From Gonatopus flavifemur (lineage: Eukaryota > Arthropoda > Insecta > Hymenoptera > Dryinidae), in NCBI GenBank assembly GCA_018340375.1, contig JAFFJZ010000010.1, positions 12,462,001-12,526,000 on the forward strand: DNA of 64,000 bases, in the 5' to 3' direction. Position 1 is the first letter of the stretch. Each line of letters starts with the position of its first letter. The notes under the pieces are model-generated. The model did no database searches. It was not told the DNA's origin and saw nothing but the letters and a program-made list of their open reading frames with translations. A program made the translations under genes and the position numbers. Below are positions 39,301-51,300 of the stretch, piece after piece.

Positions 39301-42300
39301 ATGCTGTAAAATCACTCTATCATGTCTCTCGTTGTATTCCGGCCGTTTGTCTTTCAATGCTCGGCTCAAACGCATTAATTGCGTTCGATAACGATCGCCT
39401 GTGATTGTTTCAGTCGGTTTCAACAACTCATAATACACTACGCCGAGCTGGTCCCACCAAATACCGAACATAACCTTGGAACCGTGAATATCCAGTTTGG
39501 CCGTCGACGTGGAAGCATGGCCGGGATATCCCCATGATTTTCTGCGCTTGGGATTATCGTAATGAACCCATTTTTCTTCCCCAGTCACAATGCGATGCAG
39601 AAATCCCTCCCATCTTTGCCTTGCAAGCAGCTGTTCACAAACAAACAAACGCCGTTCATCATCTCTCGGCTTCAACTCGTACGGCACCCAATTTCCTTGT
39701 TTCTGAATCATTCCCATGACTTTCAGGCGTTTTGAAATGGCTGGTTGCGTCACTCCCAATGATCCTGCCAATTCTTGTTGCGTTTGACACGAGTCTTGAT
39801 TAAGTAATGCCTCCAATTCTGCATTTTCGAAAACCTTCTCTCTTCCACCGCCATGCTGGTCTTCGACGTTAAAATCACCGTTCTTGAAGCGTTGAAACCA
39901 CTCTTGGCACGTTCTTTCACTAATAGCGGCCTCACCATAGGTATTTGAGAGCATTCGATGAGCCTCAGCCGCAGATTTCTTCATATTAAAGCAGAAAATG
40001 AAAACCGCCCGCAAATGACGAGAATTTGGCTCGTAAGCTGACATGTTTAATCGAGAATAACTTTATGATGCAGACACAAATCGACTAATATTTCGATGGC
40101 GTTATGTTTACAAATACCTAAGCTTATTGTATGACATCTATGATCTATTTATTTCAACTATCACTTACCGCTACAGCCATCTATTGCAAAACGGCGGAAG
40201 CAAAGTTATACAGCTAATACTTAGAAACTCAATTAACAAATGTGCAAACCCCCGAGTTCTTTATTTACTTCCTTCCATGAAAAAAAAATTCGAGAAAATC
40301 ACCTTATTTGGAGTCGTTAGATGAGAACCTCCCCTCAACGAACTGATTCTTTATAATTATTATCCCTCCTTCGCTAGTCTTGCGAAACTTGATTCGCTAA
40401 AAAATGAATGACCGTTCGTTTTAGCAAACTTACTTGCTGCTCATATAATAACAAGTGGATTTCGCTAAAACAGCAAAATTCTTGCTATTCTAGCGAATTT
40501 TCTTTCTCCGTGTATGATTATATCAGATAAGAGTTCTGGCTAGGAGCAAGAATAAAGGAAATATTTCTATCCAACATAAGACTTTTCAGTTATGATTACT
40601 AATAAATTCATATCATGTTTTACAGGTTAACTCCAATGTACATGATGGTAGTATTTTTCCATTCCCTGATAATGCCGCACCTTGGTTCTGGTCCATTTTG
40701 GGAGGCTAAAGTGGGACTAGAAAGAGACAATTGTGCCGCAAATTGGTGGACGAATATGTTGTATATCAATAATTACGTGAACAACAAAAATTTGGTAAGT
40801 ACTCAAAACAAGTGGAAACCTTATAGTTTTGTTTAAGGGGGTTCCAGCGTACCTTCTGTGTGAATATTCTCCCGGTGAGAATTCTCCGAACTGAATTCAT
40901 AAAAACGACAGTAATTTTCTTGAAATAATGTTCAAGACTTTCCAAATAGTGCAACAGATTAAAAATGTTGAGAAGGCACGGGTGGAAAAATTTTGTTAAA
41001 TTTCTTTCACTTTTGGCAAATTCGGTTCTCATTGAAGACTAGTAAAATTCAACTCTATTCAACGAAATGTCGATGAAATTCAATAATTGTCCACAAAATT
41101 CATTAACTTTTGATGAACCTTGTTGAATTTCATTGAAAGTCGTTGAATTTTTTCCGGATTATTGTTGTTCCAAAAGTGAGAGAAATTTCAACAAAATTTT
41201 TCCGCCAGGAGGTTCTTGGAAATTTTGAGCATGCCCTATGAATCCCAGGTGTAAAAGTATGAAACCGGAATTTTTTGGTGAAAAATCACACGTTTGTTGT
41301 TTGAAAATGATAGAAAATGTTTCATTCGAAATAATCTCCATCGCTGTTCATACATTTATCCCACCTTTCCGGCAGGTTATGAATGCCACGCCAAAAAAAC
41401 AGTTCCTCTTTTGAAACGAACCAGTTATCGAGCCATTCTCCTACATTTTTATACGAATTGAAGCGCTATTCAGCGAGAGCGTATCCCATTGACGCGAATA
41501 GATGATAATCGGACGGAACCAAGTTTGGAGATTAAGCCGTATGCGGGAGCATCCCCCAACTGAACGCCTCGGTCGTTTCCTTGACACGTTTTGCTGTTCG
41601 TGATAGGGCATTATCGTGGAGCAAAATTACTTTGTATTGCCTTTTCCCATATTCCGGGCGTTTTTCACGCATTGCGCGATTCAAGTGGATCATTTGCCGT
41701 TGGTAGCGATCAGTTTTGACGGTTTGCCCAGGTTTTAGCAGCTCATAATAGATTACATCCTTCTGATCCAATCAAACACAAAGCATTGTCTTCTTTCCAA
41801 AACGATTTGGTCTGGCAGTGGATGTCGATGACTCGCCTAGATTCACCCATGATTTCCGACGCTTAGGATTCTCAAAATATATCCATTTTTCATCACCTGT
41901 CACAATTCGATGGAGAAATGACTTTCTTTTGTATCTGTCGAACAGCATTTCACAAGTGGTTTTTCGATATTCTTGCTGTCTTTCATTCAGTTCATGCGGA
42001 ACCCATTCTCCCACTCTCCGAATCTTTCCTATGGCTTTCAAACGAATGGAGACGGCTTTCTGCGTCACATTTAGTTGATCCGCGAGTTCTTGTTGAATTT
42101 GAGTATCATCTTCATCCAATAAGGCTTGTAATTTGTCATCTGCGAACTATTTCGGTGGTTTCCCACGCCCTTCGCTTCTCGCTTCAAAATCACCACTTTT
42201 AAATTTTTTGAACCACTCGAAACACTGTTTTTTACCAAAGGCATGTTCACCATCAGCTTCGACAAGCGTTCGATCTGATTCTGCAGCAGTTTTCTTCAAA

Positions 42301-45300
42301 TGATAACAAAAACCCAATGCTGTCCGCAGATCGTAGTTTGTAGGCACGAAGCTTTTTTTTTTTTTCATTTTCAATCAATTTTTGTTAACCCGGTCACCTT
42401 ACGCTGCCAGGGCCAATTGGACCGGGGGAGGAAACCTCCAACCTAACCTACGCGGCAGAAGTAAGATTCCCTGACCTATCAACCACTGTCTCCCCTACAC
42501 GGTGTGGTATCCGCTTTCGGGGTAACTTTGGTTGACGCACCAACCGCCATTTCTCCTGTCGCGGCATTACCGCTAGCGAAGGAGGCAACTGATTGGTCAG
42601 GGATTCGAACCCCCAAGCCTGACGGACATCCATGTCTGAAAGTTAGTGCGCTAACCAGTCAGCCATGGAGCTAGGCACGAAGCTCAACATGTTTAAGGTT
42701 ATGAAACAATTACGGGTGTACAGAACTTCTATTGTTTTGTGTCTAAAATCTTCATCAGCTATTAGGGGGAGATGATGGTACTGAAGAAGTGATCTTAGGG
42801 TGCCTAAACTGATGGTCAATGCTATTCATAGGGAAAACAGTCTCATTTGCGCATTCTAAGCATAATCTCAGAATAAGCGCAAAATGTTTGAAAAGTTTCT
42901 TGCGTCACTGGGGTTCATCTATTTCTGTACGGAGCCCAAATATTGAATTTCAAAAAATATTCTTCTCTCGAAATTTTCATTAAAAAAATTAATATTTAAA
43001 TTGTATTAAAAAATTTACAGTGCATGTTTCAATCTTGGTACTTGACTGTCGACTTCCACATGTATGTAATCGCTTTGTTCGCGATATACGCATTTTGGCG
43101 GCTTCCACGTGTTTTCGGATACTCTTTATTCGGAGTACTGACCATCGTGAGTTGCATTATACCTTTCATCTTCTCGTACGCCTATCACGTCGCACCTTTA
43201 TTCCGAGGATTTCCAAAGTAAGTATGAGAATTGTAAAATGATTTTTCTCGCAAGAGAATGCGTTGAGGAAGATTATTCAATTTATACTCAAATAATACAG
43301 ATGAAAATTCTACCTACTTTGTCATTCAAAACCTTGGCATTTTTCTGGTTAGGTCTAAATTTATCATCAGAAATTCATCTAGCCATACCCTCACAGTACC
43401 ACGGTCCCAGAAAAATTCTTAAAAAGTTCATAAAGAATACAATCAGTTCAATAAGAATTCTCTATGAACTCTTTCTGGGACTGTGATGCTGTGTGGGTAC
43501 ACGGAGAAAAAAGATCATGGAATGATCACTAGAAAAGGTAGTGAACTAGTGACGACTACGAATTTTTGTACACAGTCGCTAACAGAGACGAGTAATGATT
43601 CCTATTTTGGTATATTATATTGTATTTGAGTATACCAGAATAGGAACCATTACTCGTCTCTGGTAGCGATTGTGTACAGAAATTTGTGGTTGTCACCAGT
43701 TTACCATCTTTTCTAGAGCCATCATTCCATGTTCTTTTTTCTCCGTGTAGCAGGCAAAAGTATCCTCATTGGATATCGAAGTTTTTCTTTTAATAAGATC
43801 CACAAATAGCTAATGGGTTTTTTAAATTTAAAACAGTTACTTTGATTTTAGAGTTACTATTGATATTCCGCACTTCGAACTCAAATTTAGAAACTGAATT
43901 GCTTCTGCCCTTCTGGCTTCATAAAGGAAGCAAAGTTTGATTGTAATATGATCATGTATCATTCAGACATCAATTGGATTGATTCACACAATTTTTAACT
44001 TGGAAAATCAAAATCGGGAATAACGAAGATTGCACCGAAGAGAATAAATGTTGTGGAAATTACCTTTCAATATGGTAACGCACTTTACGGTAGAATATAA
44101 GATACATTATTTTCGTGGTTGTCATGATAACTAAAGGAATAAATGTAAATACCATTCGATTTTTCAATAGGAGGTGAGGTGAAAAATAGGTCAAACATAG
44201 GTTGATAGGTTAGCTCTCAGCGTATTGAAAAGTATTCTCCACTTTTTTTTAAGGCTGGCTTCATTTGTCATCATTTTATGGGTGGAAAAATACGAAATAA
44301 TAGTGGTTTTGATATTTCACTTTTCCAAGTGTTTTTTTTTGTTGTTACATATATACGTTCTAATTTAATAAGCATTTAATCTTTTTACAGTGATGAAGAA
44401 GTGAGGGAAATTCCATACTTCACGGATTATTATATAAAAACTCATATGAGAGGGAGTTCGTATTTCATTGGCGTGATCGCTGGTGCATTGATTCATGATC
44501 ATCAGAGATCGACATGGCGTTTACCAAAGGTACTTGATATCACATATTTCATGATTATAAAAGACATATGTATATCCTGATTGAAAAAACCCATTGAATC
44601 TTACCAAATCCCATTTGATTTATCTATATGAATAAAAAAGAAGAATCTTTTGACAAGGATTTTTTTGGTTGGTGTAATTACTATAGATTTGGTCTCGTAT
44701 ACTGTTCATATTATTGGCCGTAATCCTGAGTATCGTTTCGCAATCCTTGGGATTCACGTACTGGGATCCAAACGGTAAACCATCTGCTTTGGAAACTGGA
44801 ATTTACGCGAGTCTTCACAGAGCAGGATTTGCAATTGGCATTTGTTCTATAGTGGTTTTACTGACTGTTGGAGAAGGATTGGGTAAGATAATTGTTCAAA
44901 CTTGTTATTATTTTTACAATTACTCTTCAGATTTCAGTTCATTTCCTTGATTTTTGATATATGCAATTTAAAAGTCGACTTTCCATAGGTAGAAAAAGTA
45001 ATCAATGATATAAACCCACACAGTACTTTTGGTCTTCAAAATATCTTGAGGAACTGTTCAGAAAAGTTTAAGAAATCTTATGCAACATGAAAAGATATCT
45101 TTAAGATGTTCAAAACAGTTCTTACTTTTAAAAGACATCTAAAAGATACCTTTTAGAAGATCTAAAACTTTTCTTCCGAGATTATATTAGGTTGGTAAGA
45201 AAATCTTGCGACACGTTTTTTTTCAATTAATCTATTTTTTCTAATAACAAAGTTCGAGAACATTCGAGAGTCGTCTATGCGAGATTAGTCTAGAACCTTC

Positions 45301-48300
45301 CATACCGCAGTGGTTATAAACCAGTCAGTTATTCCGCGCAGTCAGTACGAGTAAAAATGGAACAAAGTGCACTTCGAGTAATCGCTTATTACGAATTTTT
45401 ACAAGGGCATTCTGCAAGAGCTGCGGCCGCTAGTATTTGCAGCGCGTTCAAGTCAGACGTTGTTTATCATTCAACTGTATCTCGTTGGTATCAACGTTTC
45501 CGTTTAGGCGATACATCTTTTGAAGATAAACCCAGGTCCGGCAGGAAATCAGCTGTTAACGATGAAAAACTGCGTGCACTTATAAAGGCAAAGCCTGACG
45601 GTTCGTCACGAGAATTAGCCAACAAACTCGGTTGTAGCCACCCCACGATTCTCCAACATTTACGAGACATGGTATATAGAAAAGTTGTGTCGTCTTGGAT
45701 ACCACACGATCTCAGCGAATCAAACAAAGCGTCACAGGTGTCTATATGTCTTTCACTCCTGCATCGTCCGAACAGAAAGGATTTTCTTCGAGGAATCGTC
45801 ACTGGAGATGAAGGTTGGGTGCTCTATGTTAACCACACACGCAAGCGACAGTGGCCACCGAAAGGAGAAAAACCAGCGCCAACCCCTAAACTGCCTCGCG
45901 GAGTACAGAGAGTATTACTCTGTTGTTGGTGGGACTCTGAGGGCTTGCTCTATTACGAATCGCTACCAGCTAAAACCAGGATATCGGCAGAGACTTACAC
46001 TAGACAACTGCAAAAACTGGCTGAAATTATCAAACTAAAAAGGCGTAGACGTGTCCAAGTTCGACTTCTCCATGACAACGCTCGACCCCACGTAGCTAAG
46101 ATGACACAAGACTGTATTTCGCAGCTGGGTTGGGAAGTTTTACCACATCCACCGTATTCACCAGACTTGGCTCCTACCGACTACCATCTTCTCCGGCCAT
46201 TGACAAATTATTTACAGGATATATGGAATTTGATGATCTCGGCGATCTCGAAAATGCGCTGAACGACTTTTTTAACTCACGATCAAAACAATTTTGGACG
46301 GAGGGCGTGCAAAGTTTACCAGAGCGTTGGGTACGAGTTGTAGATGCAAAAGGAGTGCACATCACTTAATAATATTATATTATGAAAATAATAAAAAATT
46401 TTTTTTCACTTTTTTGTCTGTTGCAAGACTTTCTTACCAACCTAATATCTTTTAGACATCTTATAGAAATCTTTTGTAAGTGAGAACTGTTTTAGATCTC
46501 TTAAAGATATCTTTTCATCTTGCATAAGACTTCTTCAATTTGGCTTGAGATATCTTTTAGAACTGAAATGCTGTGTGGGAACTAACACAATTTTATTCCA
46601 TCACATTTTTTCTTATGTTTTCAGATTTTCATTACCAACTGTTCACGCCGTTTTGGGTACAACCGTTGGCTAAATTAACGTATGGCGCTTTTCTAATACA
46701 CAACGTTAATCAAATATACGATATTGGTGTTGCAAGAGTATCGAGAGTTTTCACAGTGCATACCGCTGTGAGTAGTAATTTTCATCCATTCTTTGAATGA
46801 TAACTTGAAATAAAGGTGAAAATTGTTGTACCCACACTGAGAACCCAATTTCTTAGACTTGAAGACAATTTCTTTGCCCTCATTCTGATAAATCTTGTTT
46901 CCGATGAGAAAAATAATGCATTTTATTGGGAAAATCCTTCATTGCCCGGGGAAAAAAGTTGAGATCTAAGTAGATCTCATCAGATCTGATTAGACCCGAA
47001 TTTTGGCCGACAAGATCTGATTCAGATCTATTCAGTCTCAATAGATCTGTGTAGATCTGGTTAGATCTGGTTAGATCCGAATTCAAAATCACATTTAATC
47101 TTGATGAGCAATTGATTGTTCAATTAACGAACATTTTCTGATATTTTCACATGTATGAATTCAAATTTGAATACGTGTGTTGACAAATATAAGCTAAAAT
47201 TGCAGTTTTTCAGATCTAAACGGATCTGTTCAGATCTGGTCGAAATCCAGATCTGGTCAGATCCAAACTTTTTTCCCTTAAAAATACATTTCTGTTCCAG
47301 TTTGAGAATTTTTCGTTTCAATCTGATGAAAACTTTTTTCATTTGACTGATTTTTTTTCCATTGAAACACAGATTTATTAGAATGAGGGCAAAGAAAATT
47401 TTCTTTCAATCTAAGAAATTGGGTTCTTAGTGCACTAAGATGTATATACTATCATGTATATACTATCGCTTTTGATATAGACCGACATAATGAGTACTGG
47501 ATAACTGGTTATGAATAATTGGAAGTATTTGAGCGTGAGATTGGTAGTTTTCTAATTAATATCGAAGGACCATAATTTTTCACGCCAATGTACATAAATA
47601 TTTGAAGAAGCGGACTTATACACTGAGAAAAAAAATTCTTTGAATTGATGAAATGGGTGTCTTTGATTCCCATTTAATTACATCAAGTGAATGTCTTTTC
47701 CACTCTATAATAATTTCATAATCATAAAAAATCGTTGGATTCATACTATCAAATCAGCTCATTCGAATTTATTTCCTGGAATTAAAAACGCACTCTATTG
47801 AGTGAATAACTAACTATTTTTTTCAATATCATCTTTCATCCGATTCGTAACTCTGATGTAATGGATTTCAAAGTGAAAACCAATGAAATGCAACTTCAAT
47901 TTTATACCCGTGTGGAAATCAATCCTGGGCATCCTAAAGTATGTCCAGGCCCCGTAAGGGTATAACTTGGGCATCCAATATAAGAGTTTCCCACCCACGG
48001 CGCATGTGGGCCCCAGTTGGGGTTGCTAGTGTACTCCCCGGATATTTTAATCTAGGGATGTCCATCCAAAGCCCATATAGGCTCTGGGCAAGCCACCGTT
48101 TTCTCGCCTAGGTATTGTAATTTGAGCATGTCCAGTCACACCCTATAGAGGCCCTGGGTTGGCTATCATCGTTTCCCCCATTAAAAATATTCGACAGAAC
48201 CGGACAACATTTTGACCCAGATCCGACAGGTTTGTCTGACATTGTTTGGTTTGTACATCAGTTTGAACACTCATGGAACTGCCAGACAGAGCCAAACAAA

Positions 48301-51300
48301 ACCTGTCAGATCCAGGTCAAAATCCTGTCTAAATCAAATTTCATTTCATTATTTTGTGTATCGAAAATTTTTTTTTCGTTCAGTTTTCTTTAAACATTAA
48401 GAGGAGGTTTCAAAAACATAATAATGTTTTTTTGGTGTTGTTAACCTATATACATGCAACAACGGAATACTTCATATTAACGTGACAGAATTGCCTATAG
48501 AGTATTTCAAAATAGTCAACAGGATTTTCACCAAATACTTCGGATTGTGATTCTCGTATCCTCTAAAGTGAAAATCAAAGCAGACGTACATTCGGGGCAT
48601 GCTCAATGTTGTTAGGTCAGAATTCCATTGTCTTTTATTCCTACTAGGGAAATGTCTGACACTGAATGAATTGAAACGTATCTTGATTTCTACGTTTTTG
48701 AAAGTGATTCTTCCAATGCTCTTAGTTTCCAGGTTATAACAATTGAAACCAATTTCAAACAACCTATGAGCTCGAAATCAAAATTCCAAAAATTTGATAC
48801 GCCTTTGGCTGACTGGAAAAAATATTTTGATCACCTTTCTAAAAATTTACATACAAAAACGGATGGGAATTTCAATTTGTTTTTGATTTGATGGTAATTT
48901 TTTTGGTAATTTGATGAGAACATTTTGCTGGAGCAAATTCATTTGTCTTTTATCTGAGGAATATCATCCAAATATCCAAGGGCCCAGCACAGGATGAAAT
49001 TTGAAAATTCATATGGGCTGAAATGAATCCCCCAAGTTGGCCCAAGTTGAATTCTTGATGTGGGCCAAGTTTGGGAACCATTACGGGGCCTAGATTGAAA
49101 AGTGTAACACCCCAAGTTAGGGCCAATTCTGGTGCCCTAACCAGGGCCACATTTTAAGTAGGGATTAAAAACCTGGCCCAGGTCTGAGCCCGGAAAAATT
49201 TCCACACGGGTAACGTACGTTTCGTATGGAAATCGCGCGTGATACACTTAGTATTTGAAAATCTTAACAATCAAGTACATGAAAGAAAGAAAACAGTAAT
49301 GGTTCCTGCACGCAGAAAACACATGTGTTGAAAAGTCCCATAATTTATTGAGGATCAGCGCCAGTCTGTGACAGATAGAGTTTTGACTTGAATTTACTTT
49401 TAAAAACTCCCATAATTAGATGTATTTCTACAAGAAATTATGGTACTTTTGAAGCTATATTCAGGTAAATAATTTCATTCATCCCAGACTGGCGCTGATC
49501 CTCAATAAATTATGGGACTTTCAAAAATATATTTTTCTGCGTGTGTGTATCACAAAAATGCATTGAAACTCAAGTTCATTCCACGCAGTACTTCGTTTCC
49601 CAGTCCTCATTACTGTTGTTCAGTCAGCATTGATGAATTCCATTACAATACCCATCACTGTGATCGCGCTAATTTTCATGAGCTAAGTATGTTTTCATTT
49701 GTTTTTCAACCGATCGCTGTCATTCACTGTAACCAGTAGTGTTTTCTTTTTTCCGTGTATTTGACATGATCATTTTTTTCTTCGCCAGAATAATTATTAA
49801 CTCCAAGTGAAAATATATTTCATAAAATGAATATACATGGCTTACGAATGATGACCTTTTTCCATTATGAGAAAAACAACGCGAGATCAGGCTGATAATA
49901 TAATTATTATATTCAAGTATAAGAAGTTATTATAGGACTAGAAATACTGTTATTTATGAACCGGTACAGCTTAGAGTGTAATAATCTCATCCATTTCAAT
50001 ACAAGTGGTTTTTTTCAGATAATAAAATCAAGTCATATACTCAACAGTTGTGAATTTTATTAGGTGTACAAATAAGTTTCCGCGGTTTTTTATAAAAAAT
50101 TAGGAATTTATTGTAAAGGAAAAGTACATTACGTTTTATTCAAAGTATTTTCCATCATTTGCCACTACTTTTCCCCATCTTTCTGGCAACATTCGGATAC
50201 CCCGTCGAAAAAACTCTTCATCTTTTGACGCTATCCACAAATCTACCCAATTTTTGGTGTCTTCATATGATGTGAAGCGCTGCTCAGACAGACCATGTGC
50301 CATCGACCGGAACAGGTGATAATCAGAAGGGGCTAAGTCTGGTGAATACGGCGGGTGGGGTAAAACTTCCCAGTTGAGTGTTTCCAAGTATGTTTTTACC
50401 GGCGCCGCAACATGTGGACGAGCATTATCGTGTAAAAGAATAATTTTGTCGTGTCTGGAGTAGTAATGGGCGCGTTTTTCCTTAAGTGCCCGACTCAATC
50501 TCATCAATTGTGTTCGGTAGAGAGCTCCAGTAATGGTTTCGCTTGGTTTCAGCAATTCATAATACACGACACCAAGCTGATCCCACCAAATACACAGCAT
50601 GAGTTTTTTCCATGAATATTCGGCTTAGCTGTCGATGTTGATGGTTCGCCGGGCTTAACCCATGACTTTCTCTTCTTTGGATTATCGTAGTGAATCCATT
50701 TTTCGTCACCAGTGACTATACGATGCAAAAAACTCTTTTTTTTATTCCTGGCAAGCAGCATTTCACTCATGCATAATCGGCGTTCAACGTCTCTCGGCTT
50801 TAGTTCATATGGAACCCAATTTCCTTGTTTTTGAATCATTCCTAACGATTTTAAACGATGTGAAATTGCTTGTTGAGTCACTTGTAGAGTAAGTGCAAGT
50901 TCTTTTTGCGTTTGAGACGAATCTTCCTCCAATAGTACTTCTAATTCCATGTCTTCGTACACTTTCGGCCTTCCACTGCGTTCTTTGTCTTTAACGTCAA
51001 ACTCACCGTTCTTAAACTTTTGAAACCATTCCTGACAACTTCTCTCACTTAAAGCAGCTTCACCATATGCTTCTAGAAGCAATCGATGTGCCTCAGCTGC
51101 AGATTTTTTCACATTAAAGAAGTAAATCAAAAGTTCCCGCAAATGATGCTTATTCGGAATAAAACTTGACATTTTTGCACGAAAAAAATTACGTGATGCT
51201 GATACGGAATCACTAGTACTTTAAGGTTATGGTGTTGCCAGATGACTAAACTTGGGATATTACGTTTTACATCTGACAATTTCTCCATAACCTTCTGCTG

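Larger units (their letters stand above)
38280..40512. mobile_element. CACGG-ended foldback element split by a mariner
   Basis: CACGGAAAAAAAATATTTCG and its complement ending TTTCTTTCTCCGTG lie between TA (38278-38279, 40513-40514). Inner arms AGGTTCTCATTAAGC (38371) and ACGAACTG/GATGAGAACCTCCC (40322) are also inverted. A mariner occupies 38931-40217, leaving about 944 bp of original element. Confidence 0.7.
45015..46579. mobile_element. CCCACACAGCA foldback MITE split by a mariner
   Basis: The ends CCCACACAGTACTTTTGG and GAACTGAAATGCTGTGTGGG and the arms AAATCTTATGCAACATGAAA and its complement match 30609-30919. The mariner at 45187-46445 lies at its middle. Subtracting it leaves about 304 bp, the size of the uninterrupted copy. 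Confidence 0.8.

Noticed and set aside
42590..42672. A functional tRNA gene on the minus strand
   Set aside because: A and B boxes are present, but it is the head of a SINE with a poly-A tail and a 13-bp duplication, and the acceptor stem does not pair.
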